Source: Streptomyces sp. SM10 (GTDB taxonomy: Bacteria; Actinomycetota; Actinomycetes; Streptomycetales; Streptomycetaceae). Taken from it: a stretch of 36,469 bases of DNA. Shown here piece after piece: positions 21,722-30,897 of this stretch. The notes under the pieces are model-generated. The model did not search any database, was not told the origin of the DNA, and worked only from the letters and a program-made list of their open reading frames with translations. The stretch lies in NCBI RefSeq assembly GCF_002910915.1, contig NZ_NEUF01000086.1, positions 1-36,469 of the forward strand. The letters are read 5' to 3'. Numbering within the stretch: position 1 is the stretch's first letter; every line of letters starts with the position of its first letter. The position numbers and the translations under genes were made by a program.

Positions 21722-22568
21722 TGCGGGTCCCCGTCCCGCTCACCCTGACCCGCGCGTCACCGGGCCGCAGTTCGACGGTGAGCGTGCCGGGGCGGCCCAT
21801 GTCGGTGCCCTGGTGCAGGGTCAGGACCGCGTCCTCGGGGACGAGGCCCTGCTCGCGGGCGTACGCGCCGAAGGCCGCTGCCGCGGCGCCCGTCGCGGGA
21901 TCCTCGACCACGCCGCCCACCGGGAACGGGTCGCGGACGTGGAAGACCGTGCCGGACTCCCGCCACACCAGCTGAACCGTCGTCAGGTCCAGTGCGCGCA
22001 TGAGGGCTTCCAGGCGGGCGAAGTCGTACGAGAGGTCCGCCAGCCGTTCCCGGGTCGCGGCGGCCAGCACCAGGTGGCGGGCCCCGGCGTAGGCGATGCG
22101 CGGGGGGAGCGAGGGGTCCAGGTCGGCGGCCGGCCAGTCCAGTGCGGCGAGGGCCTCGGCCACGGACTCCGGGGAGGCGTCCGTGGTGTGCGGCTCGACG
22201 CTGGTGAGGGTGGCGCGCAGCTCACCGCCCTCGCGGGTCACGGTGACCGGTACCGTGCCCGCCTGCGTGGAGAACACCAGGTCGCCCGGGCCGTCCCGCT
22301 CGGCGAGCGCGATGGCGGTGGCCACTGTGGCGTGGCCGCAGAAGGGGACTTCGGCCTTCGGGCTGAAGTAGCGGACGGTGTGTCCGCCCCGGCCGTCCGG
22401 CGCCGTGAGGAACGCGGACTCGCTGTACCCCAGCTCGGCTGCCACGGCGAGCATCGACGCGTCGTCGAGCCCGGAGGCGTCCAGGACGACTCCGGCCGGG
22501 TTGCCCCCGTCGGGGTCTGTGGAGAAGGCGGTGTAGCGGAGGACTTCGGCGCCGGGGTGTGAGCTCAT
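21714..22568 (-). CDS. PhzF-family epimerase/isomerase
   Basis: This 284-aa protein of the PhzF/diaminopimelate-epimerase-like fold has the two halves expected. The first has RYTAFSTDPDGGNPAGVVLDA, LGYSESAFL (catalytic Glu of PhzF), YFSPKAEVPFCGHATVATA. The second has GGVVEDPATGAAAAAFGAYARE, which binds the substrate carboxylate. Family members isomerise phenazine precursors or epimerise small metabolites. No phenazine genes are nearby, so only the class can be assigned. The start is ATG 22568, although no good Shine-Dalgarno is visible. The longer frame adds Pro/Arg-rich sequence covering the terminator. It converges on the AKR remnant. Confidence 0.9.
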   Translation of the reverse strand: MSSHPGAEVLRYTAFSTDPDGGNPAGVVLDASGLDDASMLAVAAELGYSESAFLTAPDGRGGHTVRYFSPKAEVPFCGHATVATAIALAERDGPGDLVFSTQAGTVPVTVTREGGELRATLTSVEPHTTDASPESVAEALAALDWPAADLDPSLPPRIAYAGARHLVLAAATRERLADLSYDFARLEALMRALDLTTVQLVWRESGTVFHVRDPFPVGGVVEDPATGAAAAAFGAYAREQGLVPEDAVLTLHQGTDMGRPGTLTVELRPGDARVRVSGTGTRIS

Positions 22569-22630
22569 GTCGCACGTCAACCGAGGCGTGCGGGCGGGCA
22601 TTCCCGGAGACGTCCGGGAAGGGTGCGCAC

Positions 22631-22668
22631 GGGGGTGGCCCGGGGCCCTGACTCCCCGGGCCACCCCC
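22631..22668. terminator. Hairpin terminator after the lamin-tail gene
   Basis: Perfect 15-bp arms GGGGGTGGCCCGGGG (22631-22645) and its complement (22654-22668) flank an 8-nt loop. It is located 47 nt past the stop of the leftward lamin-tail gene and 63 nt upstream of the PhzF start, insulating the two. Confidence 0.8.
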
Positions 22669-22714
22669 TGGCCGCTCCACGGACCCCCCGGCCGCGGCGG
22701 CGCGTTCACTGCGG

Positions 22715-23179
22715 TCAGTGGCAGACCTTCACGCCGGTGCCCTTGCCCCAGGAGCAGGAGTCCAGCAGCGTGCCGCTCGGCTTGACGAGCCGGGCCTTGT
22801 CGCCGGTGTTGTTCCAGACGTACGAGCCGCGGTTCCCGTACACGTGCGCCCCGGAGTTCCTGCCCTTGCCGGTGTGCACCCGGACCGTCTTCCCGGCGGC
22901 CACGGTGAAGGAGGGGAAGGTGTACGTGTAACCGGTGTTGTCCTTCAGCTTGTAGCCCTTGAGCTGCAGCGCGGACTTCCCGTTGTTGTGGATGTCCACG
23001 TACTCGGCGACCAGGGACGTGTTCGTCCGGGTGTCCTTGCCGGGGCTGTCGTACTGGATCTTGCCGAGGTGCAGCCCGCCCTGGTGGGAGGCCGCCGAGG
23101 CCGGGGCCGTGGCGAGGAGCGAGCCGGCCAGTGCGGTGGCGGCGGCCAGGGCGAGGGGCGCGGCGGTGCGTATGCGCAT
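22715..23179 (-). CDS. Secreted lamin-tail-domain (LTD) protein
   Basis: This is a 154-aa exported protein. The Sec signal peptide is MRIRTAAPLALAAATALAGS followed by LLATAPASA-A, with predicted cleavage after ASA. The rest is a single LTD immunoglobulin-like domain: LHLGKIQYDSPG, NTSLVAEYVDIHNNGKSALQLKGYKLKDNTG, YTFPSFTVAAGKTVRVHTGKG, YVWNNTGDKARLVKPSGTLLDSCSW. LTDs in bacteria are extracellular adhesion or scaffold modules. Being a stand-alone domain it has no predicted catalysis. I chose ATG 23179, with GAAGGA 9 nt upstream; ATG 23203 is in frame but would put that GAAGGA inside the coding sequence. The AT-richer 23200-23285 stretch probably holds its promoter. Confidence 0.9.
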   Translation of the reverse strand: MRIRTAAPLALAAATALAGSLLATAPASAASHQGGLHLGKIQYDSPGKDTRTNTSLVAEYVDIHNNGKSALQLKGYKLKDNTGYTYTFPSFTVAAGKTVRVHTGKGRNSGAHVYGNRGSYVWNNTGDKARLVKPSGTLLDSCSWGKGTGVKVCH

Positions 23180-23316
23180 ACTGTGTGGTCCTTCTGTGTT
23201 CATCCGGTGAAGATCAGCAGCATACGGGCAGCACGCGCTTGCCCGGACTCAAAGGCGTAAATTCACATATCCCTTCATTCCAGGGTGAGTTACGGGCCGG
23301 CGCGGACCGAACTGGA

Positions 23317-24072
23317 TCAGCCTCGGCCGACGTACGGCATGGCCGTCGCCAGCACCGTCGCGAACTGCACATTGGCCTCCAGCGGCAGCTCCGCCATGTG
23401 CAGGACCGTCCGTGCCACGTCGGCCGCCGCCATCACCGGCTCGGCGACGACCTCGCCGTTGGCCTGGAGGACCCCCGCGCTCATCCGCTCGGTCATGTCG
23501 GTGGCCGCGTTGCCGATGTCGATCTGCCCGCAGGCGATCCGGTACGGCCGCCCGTCCAGCGACAGCGACTTCGTCAGCCCGGTCACCGCGTGCTTGGTCG
23601 CCGTGTAGGCGAGGGAGTGCGGACGCGGCGCGTGGGCTGAGATCGAGCCGTTGTTGATGATCCGGCCGCCCTGCGGGTCCTGTTCCTTCATCAGGCGGTA
23701 CGCCGCCTGGGCGCAGAGGAACGTCCCCGTGAGGTTGACGTCGACCACCGTCCGCCAGTCCTCGTACGCGAGGTCCTCGACCGGGGTGGGGCCCGGCCCG
23801 AACGTCCCCGCGTTGTTGAAGAGCAGGTCGAGCCGGCCGAAACGGTCCCGCACGGCGGCGAAGAGCGCGGCCACCCCCTCCGGGTCGCTCACATCGGTGG
23901 GCAGGCGCACCGTGGAGCCCGGACCGGCCGCGGCGGCCGTCTCCTCCAGGGCCGGGGCCCGGCGCCCTGCCAGGGCCACCGTCCAGCCCTCACCCGTGAG
24001 AGTGAGGGCGACCGCCCTGCCGATCCCCGATCCGGCACCCGTGACGACAGCGATTTTCTGCTCAGCGTTCAT
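23317..24072 (-). CDS. Short-chain dehydrogenase/reductase (SDR)
   Basis: This 251-aa classical SDR has cofactor-binding TGAGSGIG at residues about 11-18 and NNAG after LDLLF. The catalytic Ser is in [12 protein letters not shown], and the catalytic YTATK follows. The Arg-rich AGRRAPAL after beta-2 suggests NADPH preference. The substrate is unassigned; close relatives are generic 3-ketoacyl-reductase-like oxidoreductases. ATG 24072 has no Shine-Dalgarno, but a TACGCT box lies 8 nt upstream, so the mRNA may be leaderless. It lies 137 nt upstream of the lamin-tail gene in the same direction, and a separate promoter for the latter is likely. Confidence 0.92.
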   Translation of the reverse strand: MNAEQKIAVVTGAGSGIGRAVALTLTGEGWTVALAGRRAPALEETAAAAGPGSTVRLPTDVSDPEGVAALFAAVRDRFGRLDLLFNNAGTFGPGPTPVEDLAYEDWRTVVDVNLTGTFLCAQAAYRLMKEQDPQGGRIINNGSISAHAPRPHSLAYTATKHAVTGLTKSLSLDGRPYRIACGQIDIGNAATDMTERMSAGVLQANGEVVAEPVMAAADVARTVLHMAELPLEANVQFATVLATAMPYVGRG

Positions 24073-24080
24073 GGCCCGGC

Positions 24081-24086
24081 AGCGTA
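24081..24086 (-). promoter_or_regulatory. -10-like TACGCT, leaderless candidate for the SDR gene
   Basis: The minus-strand TACGCT (TANNNT class) ends 8 nt before ATG 24072, and no ribosome-binding site is present between them. Confidence 0.3.
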
Positions 24087-24134
24087 CGGGAGGTTTCCGG
24101 GCGGCCTGCACCCGGTGCTCATCGCACCGCCATA

Positions 24135-24199
24135 CGGATGTTGTGTACGTGCCAACGAGAAGTCGTCGCCCCGCACTCCAATGCCTCTGACAACATCCG
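24135..24199. promoter_or_regulatory. Widely spaced 10-bp inverted repeat upstream of phoD
   Basis: CGGATGTTGT (24135-24144) and ACAACATCCG (24190-24199) are perfect complements 45 nt apart, ending just before the phoD ribosome-binding site. They could be two half-operators or a leader stem. No clear tandem PHO box (GTTCACC-like) is seen. Confidence 0.4.
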
Positions 24200-24214
24200 G
24201 CAGGGGAGGGGCAT

Positions 24215-25882
24215 ATGACACCCGCACAGATCAGCAGGACGCCCGGCCAGGGCGGCCATTCCGACGAGCTGCGCGCCGCCGCGCGGCGGCTCGGATCCGG
24301 TGTGGGGCGCCGCCGCTTCCTCACGGTCACCGGCGCGGCGGCCGCACTGGCCTTCAGCGCCGGCCTGCCCGGCGCGGGCACGGCCGCCGCCGCCGAGCTC
24401 GACGCCCGGAAGATCACCGAGGACCCCTTCACCCTCGGTGTCGCGTCCGGGGACCCGCAGCCGGAGTCCGTGCTCCTGTGGACGAGACTCGCACCCCGCC
24501 CCTACGAGGCCGACGGCGGGCTGCCCGCCGAGCGCGTCGAGGTCCGCTGGGAGATCGCCCGCGACGAACGCTTCCGGCGCGTCGTCCGGCGCGGGTCCAC
24601 CACGGCCCACCCCGAGTTCGGCCACAGCGTCCACGTGGACGTGGGCGGTCTCGACCCCGACCGGGGCTTCTACTACCGCTTCCGCACGGGCGCCTGGACC
24701 AGTCCCACCGGACGCACCCGCACCGCGCCCTCCCGCGGCGCCCGCAACAGCTCGCTGACGCTGGCCGCCGTCTCCTGCCAGGCGTACCACGCCGGTTACT
24801 TCACCGCCTACAAGCACCTCGCGGACGAGGACGTCGACGTGGTCTTCCACCTCGGCGACTACCTCTACGAGTACGCGGTCACCGCCGTCGGCGGGGCCCG
24901 CAACTACACCGACCGCGTCCTGCCGGACCACTACAACCGGGAGACGCTGACGCTGGAGGACTACCGCATGCGGTACGGCCTCTACAAGTCCGACCCCGAC
25001 CTGCGCGCCGCCCACGCCGCGCACCCCTTCGTCGTCACCTGGGACGACCACGAGACCGAGAACAACTACGCGGGCGACATCCCGGAGAACAGCGTCCCGC
25101 CGGAGGAGTTCCTGCTCCGCAGGGCCGCCGCCTACCGCGCGTACTGGGAGAACCAGCCGCTCCGTGCCCCGCAGCGCCCCACCGGCCCGGACATGCGCCT
25201 CTACCGCCGCCTGCAGTTCGGCCGGCTCGCACAGTTCGACATCCTCGACACCCGCCAGTACCGCAGCAACCAGGCGTACGGCGACGGCTGGAAGGTCCCC
25301 GGACCGGAGTCCGAGGACCCGTCTCGCACCATGACAGGCGCCGCCCAGGAACGCTGGCTGCTCGACGGCTGGAAGAGCTCGGACGCCCGGTGGAACGTCG
25401 TGCCGCAGCAGGTCACCTTCGCCCGGCGGCGCGACGTGCCGTCCGACGCCTACAAGCTGTCCATGGACTCGTGGGACGGCTACCCCGCCTCCCGGCAGCG
25501 GATCATGGACGGCGCCGAGGCCGCCGGGGTCGACAACCTGATGGTCCTGACCGGCGACGTGCACGTCGGTTACGGCTTCGACCTCAAGAAGGACTTCGAC
25601 GACCCGGCGTCCCGCACCGTCGGCACGGAGATCGTGGCCACCTCGATCACCAGCGGAGGCGACGGCGCGGAGAAGCCCGCCAACTGGAACAACCTGACCC
25701 AGGCCAACCCGCACCTGAAGTTCTACAACGGCCGCCGCGGCTACGCGCTCGTCACCCTCGGCAGGGACGAGGCGCGTGCCGACTTCCGTACGGTCTCCGG
25801 CGTCACCACGCCCGGTGCGCCGCTCTCCACGGCCGGCTCCTTCGTGACCGAGGCCGGGAACCCGGGGCTCACCCCCGCGTGA
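24215..25882 (+). CDS. phoD: Tat-exported alkaline phosphatase PhoD
   Basis: This is a 555-aa extracellular phosphodiesterase/phosphomonoesterase of the PhoD family, which releases phosphate from organic esters. A twin-arginine signal is present ([20 protein letters not shown], residues about 31-50) with a predicted AxA cleavage near ATAAAA. An N-terminal PhoD Fn3-like domain ([23 protein letters not shown]) precedes the metallophosphatase core. Metal/catalytic motifs are [25 protein letters not shown] and [10 protein letters not shown], which bind the Fe/Ca centre. ATG 24215 is preceded by GGGGAGGGG. Streptomyces phoD genes are usually activated by PhoP in phosphate limitation, but no obvious PHO box is visible here. 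It is divergent from the SDR gene. Confidence 0.95.
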   Translation: MTPAQISRTPGQGGHSDELRAAARRLGSGVGRRRFLTVTGAAAALAFSAGLPGAGTAAAAELDARKITEDPFTLGVASGDPQPESVLLWTRLAPRPYEADGGLPAERVEVRWEIARDERFRRVVRRGSTTAHPEFGHSVHVDVGGLDPDRGFYYRFRTGAWTSPTGRTRTAPSRGARNSSLTLAAVSCQAYHAGYFTAYKHLADEDVDVVFHLGDYLYEYAVTAVGGARNYTDRVLPDHYNRETLTLEDYRMRYGLYKSDPDLRAAHAAHPFVVTWDDHETENNYAGDIPENSVPPEEFLLRRAAAYRAYWENQPLRAPQRPTGPDMRLYRRLQFGRLAQFDILDTRQYRSNQAYGDGWKVPGPESEDPSRTMTGAAQERWLLDGWKSSDARWNVVPQQVTFARRRDVPSDAYKLSMDSWDGYPASRQRIMDGAEAAGVDNLMVLTGDVHVGYGFDLKKDFDDPASRTVGTEIVATSITSGGDGAEKPANWNNLTQANPHLKFYNGRRGYALVTLGRDEARADFRTVSGVTTPGAPLSTAGSFVTEAGNPGLTPA

Positions 25883-25901
25883 TCCCGGCCTCCGCGCGAG
25901 G

Positions 25902-26909
25902 TCAGGCGCGGACGTCCGCCGGATAGCGGACGCCGACGCGGTCACGGACCGCGTCGAGCGTCCGCATCACGGCGAGCGAACCCTCCAGCGGCACCAGCGG
26001 GGACTCCTTCTCGCCCGCCAGCAGGGCGCGCGTCACCTCGGCGGCCTCGTACTGCATGCCGGAGAGGCCCTGCGGCCCGGGGCCCGTGACGACGGTCTCG
26101 GGCTCACGGCCCGGCCGGTGCAGGACGAAGCTCTCCGGGTGGAAGAAGCCCTGCGGGAAGTCGATCCGCCCCGCCGTGCCCGTGACGGACGCCGTGGTCG
26201 GCAGGTCGCCCACGATCGAGCAGCTCAGCAGCGCCGTGGCCCCCGACTCCCAGCCCAGCAGCATCCCGGTGTTCAGGTCGACGCCCTCCGGCGAGAGCAG
26301 CGCGTCCGCCTGCACCCGGTCCGGCTCGCCCAGCAGCAGCTGCGCGAACGACACCGGGTACACCCCGAGGTCCAGGAGCGCACCGCCGCCCAGTGCGGGG
26401 TCGCGCAGCCGGTGCTCCGCCCCGAAGGTGCCCGCGAAGCCGAAGTCGGCCTGCACCGTGCGGATCTCGCCGATCGCGCCGTCCCGCACCAGCTCGGTCA
26501 TCCGGCGGATGAGGGGATTGCAGTACGTCCACATGGCTTCCATCAGGAACAGCCCGCGCTGCCGGGCCAGCTCCACCAGCTCCCGCGCCTCACGCTCGTT
26601 GAGCGTGAACGCCTTCTCGCACAGCACGTGCTTCCCGGCCTCCAGCGCGAGCCCGGCCGCCTCCCGGTGCGCGGAGTGCGGGGTGGCGACGTAGACGACG
26701 TCGACGCCCTCGTCCGCGGCGAGCTCCGCCCACGTGCCGTACGCCCGCTCGATCCCGAACCGGTCGGCGAACGCCTTCGCGGAGGCCACCGTGCGGGAGG
26801 CCACCGCCACGACCTCGGCACCGGAGTCCTTCATCGCCAGCAGGTCCCCCGTGAAGGTCGCGGCTATGCCGCCCGTCGCCAGTACACCCCAACGCACAGT
26901 CCCACTCAT
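25902..26909 (-). CDS. Gfo/Idh/MocA-family NAD(P)-dependent oxidoreductase
   Basis: This is a 335-aa oxidoreductase. The N-terminal Rossmann fold has RWGVLATGGIAATFTGDL (GxGxxA-like) and VVAVASRT. VYVATPHSAHREAAGLALEAGKHVLCEKAFTLN is the Gfo/Idh signature with EKAF in place of EKP. The C-terminal half has GGGALLDLGVYPVSFAQLLLG with the conserved D-G-Y region. Family members oxidise or reduce sugars, inositols or dihydrodiols; the DHDH-like GVYP motif suggests a trans-dihydrodiol/D-xylose dehydrogenase-like branch. The start is ATG 26909 with a G-rich sequence upstream. The frame runs further upstream antisense to the MFS gene, which is not coding. It converges on phoD, 19 nt apart. Confidence 0.92.
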   Translation of the reverse strand: MSGTVRWGVLATGGIAATFTGDLLAMKDSGAEVVAVASRTVASAKAFADRFGIERAYGTWAELAADEGVDVVYVATPHSAHREAAGLALEAGKHVLCEKAFTLNEREARELVELARQRGLFLMEAMWTYCNPLIRRMTELVRDGAIGEIRTVQADFGFAGTFGAEHRLRDPALGGGALLDLGVYPVSFAQLLLGEPDRVQADALLSPEGVDLNTGMLLGWESGATALLSCSIVGDLPTTASVTGTAGRIDFPQGFFHPESFVLHRPGREPETVVTGPGPQGLSGMQYEAAEVTRALLAGEKESPLVPLEGSLAVMRTLDAVRDRVGVRYPADVRA

Positions 26910-26994
26910 GCCCGCCCGCTCCCACGCAAAAAGGTATCGACCACTACGGCTGACCTGAGAGCATAGATGCGGATTCAACGAAGCGGAGACGAGG

Positions 26995-28386
26995 ATGCCG
27001 GACAGCGGCGCGAGCCGGGCCCAGCAGGTGCACGACCCCATACCGACGAACAGCGAGGGCGCCGCACTCGGCGCCCAGGCCACAGCCACCCCCACCGCCG
27101 CGGGTGTCCCGGCCATCTCCACGACCATGGCGCCGGGCATCCCGGCAGCCTCCACGACCACCGCACGGCGGGCCGGAATCCTGGTCACGCTGGTGCTGGG
27201 CGGGCTCACCGCACTGCCGCCCCTCTCGATGGACATGTACCTCCCGGCACTCCCGGAGGTCACCGGCGCGCTGCACGCGCCGGCCGCGACGGTCCAGCTC
27301 ACCCTGACCGCCTGCCTCACCGGCATGGCGCTCGGCCAGCTCGTCGTCGGACCCATGAGCGACCGCTGGGGCCGGCGCACGCCGCTGCTCCTCGGCATGA
27401 TCGTCTACGTGTTCGCCACGGCGATCTGCGCGATCGCCCCCACCGCGGAACTCCTCATCGGCTTCCGGCTCCTCCAGGGCCTGGCCGGCGCGGCGGGCAT
27501 CGTGATCTCCCGGGCCGTCGTCCGTGACCTCTACGACGGCGACGAGATGGCCCGGTTCTTCTCCACCCTGATGCTGATCTCGGGAGTCGCCCCCGTCGTC
27601 GCGCCCGTGATCGGCGGTCAGGTCCTGCAGTTCACCGACTGGCGGGGCATCTTCGTCGTCCTCACCCTCGTCGGGGTCCTGCTGACCCTGGTCGTCTGGA
27701 AGTGGCTCCACGAGACGCTCCCCCCGGAGCGGCGCCACACCGGCGGGGTCGGCGACGCTCTGCGCACCATGCGCGGGCTGCTGGCCGACCGGGTGTTCAC
27801 CGGCTACATGATCGCGGGCAGCCTCGCCTTCGCCGCGCTCTTCGCCTACGTGAGCGCCTCGCCGTTCGTCGTCCAGGAGATCTACGGGGCGTCGCCGCAG
27901 ACCTTCAGCCTGCTCTTCGGGATCAACTCCATCGGGCTGATCACCGTCGGCCAGATCAACGGCAAGCTGCTCGTCGGGCGGGTCAGCCTGGACAAGGCGC
28001 TCGGCTTCGGCCTCGCCGTCATCTCCGTCGCGGCGGCCGCCCTGCTGCTGATGACGTCCGGGGTCTTCGGCGAGGTCGGCCTGCTGCCGGTGGCCGCCGG
28101 ACTGTTCGTGCTCATGTCCGCCATGGGCCTGGCGATGCCGAACACCAACACCCAGGCGCTGATGCGCACGAAGCACGCGGCGGGCTCCGCCTCCGCCCTG
28201 CTGGGGACCTCCCAGTTCCTCATCGGGGCCATCGCGTCCCCGCTGGTCGGGATCGCGGGCGAACAGACCGCCGTACCGATGGCCGTGGTCCAGGTGGTCT
28301 GCGCCCTCTCCGCGGTGGTGTGCTTCCTGCTGCTCTGCCGTCCCTGGCAGAACAAGGGCGGCACGCGGCAGCCGCTGCCGAAGTGA
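26995..28386 (+). CDS. MFS multidrug exporter, Bcr/CflA (DHA1, 12-TM) family
   Basis: This is a 463-aa membrane transporter. The first 58 residues are a hydrophilic Ala/Thr-rich extension, followed by about 12 transmembrane helices. Diagnostic sequences are LPPLSMDMYLPALPEV (Bcr/CflA motif D-like), LGQLVVGPMSDRWGRRTPLLLG (motif A) and RLLQGLAGAAGIVISRAVVRDLY (motif B). VAPVIGGQVLQFTDWRGIF is the Gly/Pro-rich motif C region. Relatives export bicyclomycin, sulfonamides, chloramphenicol and other drugs. ATG 26995 has GGAG 6 nt upstream. It is divergent from the Gfo/Idh gene across 85 bp. No dedicated regulator is adjacent. Confidence 0.93.
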   Translation: MPDSGASRAQQVHDPIPTNSEGAALGAQATATPTAAGVPAISTTMAPGIPAASTTTARRAGILVTLVLGGLTALPPLSMDMYLPALPEVTGALHAPAATVQLTLTACLTGMALGQLVVGPMSDRWGRRTPLLLGMIVYVFATAICAIAPTAELLIGFRLLQGLAGAAGIVISRAVVRDLYDGDEMARFFSTLMLISGVAPVVAPVIGGQVLQFTDWRGIFVVLTLVGVLLTLVVWKWLHETLPPERRHTGGVGDALRTMRGLLADRVFTGYMIAGSLAFAALFAYVSASPFVVQEIYGASPQTFSLLFGINSIGLITVGQINGKLLVGRVSLDKALGFGLAVISVAAAALLLMTSGVFGEVGLLPVAAGLFVLMSAMGLAMPNTNTQALMRTKHAAGSASALLGTSQFLIGAIASPLVGIAGEQTAVPMAVVQVVCALSAVVCFLLLCRPWQNKGGTRQPLPK

Positions 28387-28392
28387 CCGGCG

Positions 28393-28417
28393 GCTGGCCG
28401 GGCGGGTCCCGGCCGGC
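28393..28417. terminator. Bidirectional hairpin between the MFS gene and the lipoprotein gene
   Basis: GCTGGCCGGG (28393-28402) pairs with CCCGGCCGGC (28408-28417), a 10-bp stem with one T-G pair and a 5-nt loop. It lies between two converging stop codons. Confidence 0.7.
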
Positions 28418-29731
28418 TCAGCCCACGCGGGGATAGCCCAGCAGGTGCAGGCGGTCCGTGCGGTCCGTCCAGCGGAAGACGCCCACGCCGGAGGCCTCCG
28501 CCTCCGGCAGACGCGTGTTCGGGGCCAGCGCCTCGATGTCCCCGGTCGTGAAACTCATCGAGACCGGGCCGCCCCCGTCTCCCTCCAGGGCCTCGTCCGC
28601 GTCACGCGCGGTCGTGGCGCCGTAGGCGCTGCCCCCGTCCGTCACCGACGCGAGCGTCAGCCGCGCCGACCCGTCGTCCTCCTCGAAGCAGAACGCCTTC
28701 CGTTCCCGCAGGTCGAAGGCGAGGTTCCCCGCCACCAGGTAACGGCCCGAGGGCGAGACGACGGCCTGCGGATAGCTCCCCGGCTCCATGGCAGGCCTGT
28801 GGCACTCCACCGAGGCGGCGGGCTTCCCTGTGGCCGCGTCGTGGACCGCCCACAGCTGATGGGTGGCGGCCCGCTCCGCCCCCTTCGCGAGCTGCCACTT
28901 CGCCAGGACCAGCCCCGGTGCCACCGCGGTCGGCACCCCGCTCGCGGGGTTCGCGCCCTTCGGGGCGGTCTTCCGGCTGAACCAGCCGCCGCGCACCCAG
29001 AACTCGCGTGCGCCGCTCAGCAGCAGCCCCTCGGCCGTCTGCCCGCGCACCTCGGTGAGCTGCCTGCAGGCCGTGCAGCCCTTCGGATATGTCACCGCGG
29101 ACGCGGGAATCCTCGACACCTCGCCGCTGACCGGGTCCACGACCGCGCTGTTCACCCCGCCGTCGTTGATCAGGATGCCCGGTCCCGTCGCCGTGACGGT
29201 GGGCGCGCCGGTCCACGGCACCTCGACGCGCCGGCGCTCGCCGTCCACCACGTCGTACACGTCGAGGGAGAGGAAGGTCCTCGCCGGCGTGAGACCGTCG
29301 CCGGTCCTCCCGAACGACCAGGTCACGAAGTACTGGCGGTCGTCCTTGGCGACGGTGAGCAGCTTCGGGAAGCGCTGCGGCTCCAGCGGCCGCCAGGCCT
29401 CGCCGCTCCAGCCCGCCCGTCCTGTCCCCGGGTCGAGGGTCCGCAGCCGGTAGCGGTCGCCGGGGGCCTTGACCAGATAGGCCAGCCGTCCCGTCGTGTG
29501 CGAGAGGGCGTAGTCGGGCCCCGTGCCGGAGACCTCCCAGCCGTGCGCCGTCGTGTACCCCGGGGGGACGTTCAGCCGCGTCGCGGGGCCCGTGCTCCTC
29601 CTCGGGGGTTTCTCCGCCCCGACTCCGCCCTTCGTGTCGCCCCCGCCGCCCCCACAGGTGGCCAGGAGCAGGAGGAGGGCCAGGAGGAGTACCCCGCCCA
29701 CCAGCGCCAGGCGCACGATCCTCTGTCTCAT
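28418..29731 (-). CDS. Putative lipoprotein, beta-propeller-like, unknown function
   Basis: This is a 437-aa exported protein. The signal sequence MRQRIVRLALVGGVLLLALLL ends at a lipobox-like LLATC-GGGGG, so lipidation of Cys26 and attachment to the outer face of the membrane are likely. A flexible Gly/Lys/Arg linker follows. The mature part has repeated strand-rich blocks reminiscent of PQQ/WD-type propellers: ALSHTTGRLAYLVKAPGDRYRLRTLDPGTG, QYFVTWSF, LFSLDVYDVVDG-like segments, and AVVSPSGRYLVAGNLAFDLRERKAFCFE. Two Cys (CTAC) sit mid-protein. I do not recognise a named family. ATG 29731 has GGGGGGA just upstream. It is divergent from the Rsm22-like gene. Confidence 0.85.
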   Translation of the reverse strand: MRQRIVRLALVGGVLLLALLLLLATCGGGGGDTKGGVGAEKPPRRSTGPATRLNVPPGYTTAHGWEVSGTGPDYALSHTTGRLAYLVKAPGDRYRLRTLDPGTGRAGWSGEAWRPLEPQRFPKLLTVAKDDRQYFVTWSFGRTGDGLTPARTFLSLDVYDVVDGERRRVEVPWTGAPTVTATGPGILINDGGVNSAVVDPVSGEVSRIPASAVTYPKGCTACRQLTEVRGQTAEGLLLSGAREFWVRGGWFSRKTAPKGANPASGVPTAVAPGLVLAKWQLAKGAERAATHQLWAVHDAATGKPAASVECHRPAMEPGSYPQAVVSPSGRYLVAGNLAFDLRERKAFCFEEDDGSARLTLASVTDGGSAYGATTARDADEALEGDGGGPVSMSFTTGDIEALAPNTRLPEAEASGVGVFRWTDRTDRLHLLGYPRVG

Positions 29732-29885
29732 GGTCCCCCCCGATGAGCCAAGTCCTGAGCCATCCCCGTTGCGGCGTCGGCCAGCGTAGCAACGGGCCTG
29801 TGGAGGCGCGGAGTTCGGCTCCGGGGCTGCTCCGTCGGGGTCCGTCGCCGGTCCACCGGGCTGCGGGCGGAGGGGCCGTTGCGCC

Positions 29886-29891
29886 TACAAT
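29886..29891 (+). promoter_or_regulatory. -10 TACAAT of a probable leaderless mRNA
   Basis: TACAAT, an excellent -10 match, ends 6 nt before GTG 29898. There is no Shine-Dalgarno, so transcription should start at the GTG itself. The -35 region is weak. Confidence 0.5.
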
Positions 29892-29897
29892 TCGGCG

Positions 29898-30893
29898 GTG
29901 AACGCCACCCTCCCCACCTCGGAAGCCCTCCGTGCGGCGCTGGCCGCCCTGCTCGACGGACTGCCTCCGAAGCAGGCCGCGCTGGCCGTCGACCGGCTGA
30001 TCGCCAGCTACCGCGGGACGACCCCCACCGACGCCCCGATCCTGCGGGACCGCTCGGACGTCGCCGCCTACGCCGCGTACCGGATGCCCGCGACGTTCGA
30101 GGCCGTACGGTCGTGCCTCGCCGCACTCCGCGAGGCCGCGCCGGACTGGGTGCCCGCCACCCACACCGACATCGGGGGCGGCACGGGCGCAGCGAGCTGG
30201 GCGGTGGCCGGGGCCTGGGACGGGGCCCGTACGACCGTCCTGGACTGGTCGGAGCCCGCCCTCGCGCTGGGCCGTGAACTGGCCGAGGCGTCCGGCGTCC
30301 CCGGGCTGCGGGCCGCCACCTGGGAACGGGCGCGGATCGGAGTGTCACCGGATCCGGACCCCGCGGCCCTGGTGACCGTCTCCTACGTACTCAAGGAGCT
30401 CACCCCGAAGGACCGGGCCGCGGTGGTGGACGCCGCGGCGGCCGCCGGGCAGGCCGTGGTGATCGTGGAGCCGGGCACCCCCGACGGCTACGACCGCGTC
30501 ATCGAGGCCCGCGAGCGGCTGATCGCCGCCGGCATGGGGATCGCCGCACCCTGCCCGCACGACGAGGCCTGCCCCATCGAGCGCGGTACGGACTGGTGTC
30601 ACTTCTCCGCACGGGTCAGCCGCTCCTCCCTGCACCGGCAGGTCAAGGGAGGCTCGCTCAGCCACGAGGACGAGAAGTTCAGCTATGTCGTGGCGACCCG
30701 CTTCCCCACCGTCCCCGCGGGTGCCCGTGTCACCCGCAGGCCCCAGATCCGCAAGGGGCAGGTGCTGCTGGAGCTGTGCACGAAGGACGAGGGCCTGCGG
30801 CGCGACACGGTCACCAAGCGGCACGGTGCGCTCTACCGTGCCGCCCGGGACACCGCGTGGGGCGACGCCTGGCCGCCGCCCGGGGAGGACTAG
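29898..30893 (+). CDS. Rsm22-like small ribosomal subunit methyltransferase
   Basis: This is a 331-aa SAM-dependent methyltransferase of the Rsm22 family, related to yeast mitochondrial Rsm22/METTL17. It has SAM-binding HTDIGGGTGAASWAVAG, then VLDWSEPALALGREL and VTVSYVLKELTP. VVIVEPGTPDGYDRVIEARERL is the family signature. The Cys motifs CPHDEACPIERGTDWCHFSARV match the conserved metal/Fe-S-binding Cys of Rsm22 proteins. A role in ribosome small-subunit assembly is inferred from eukaryotic members. GTG 29898 has no ribosome-binding site but a perfectly placed -10. It converges on the dimethylargininase gene with a 4-nt gap. Confidence 0.9.
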   Translation: MNATLPTSEALRAALAALLDGLPPKQAALAVDRLIASYRGTTPTDAPILRDRSDVAAYAAYRMPATFEAVRSCLAALREAAPDWVPATHTDIGGGTGAASWAVAGAWDGARTTVLDWSEPALALGRELAEASGVPGLRAATWERARIGVSPDPDPAALVTVSYVLKELTPKDRAAVVDAAAAAGQAVVIVEPGTPDGYDRVIEARERLIAAGMGIAAPCPHDEACPIERGTDWCHFSARVSRSSLHRQVKGGSLSHEDEKFSYVVATRFPTVPAGARVTRRPQIRKGQVLLELCTKDEGLRRDTVTKRHGALYRAARDTAWGDAWPPPGED

Positions 30894-30897
30894 GCCC

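Noticed and set aside
21714..22568. Phenazine biosynthesis from the PhzF-like gene
   Set aside because: No other phz genes are present. PhzF-fold proteins are widespread outside phenazine clusters.
24119..25945. 608-codon leftward ORF opposite phoD
   Set aside because: It is Val/Gly/Ala-rich antisense sequence. PhoD motifs and the Tat signal are unambiguous on the plus strand.
26944..28176. 410-codon leftward ORF opposite the Bcr/CflA exporter
   Set aside because: It is highly charged Gly/Glu/Asp/Arg sequence, typical of the antisense strand of a transmembrane protein.
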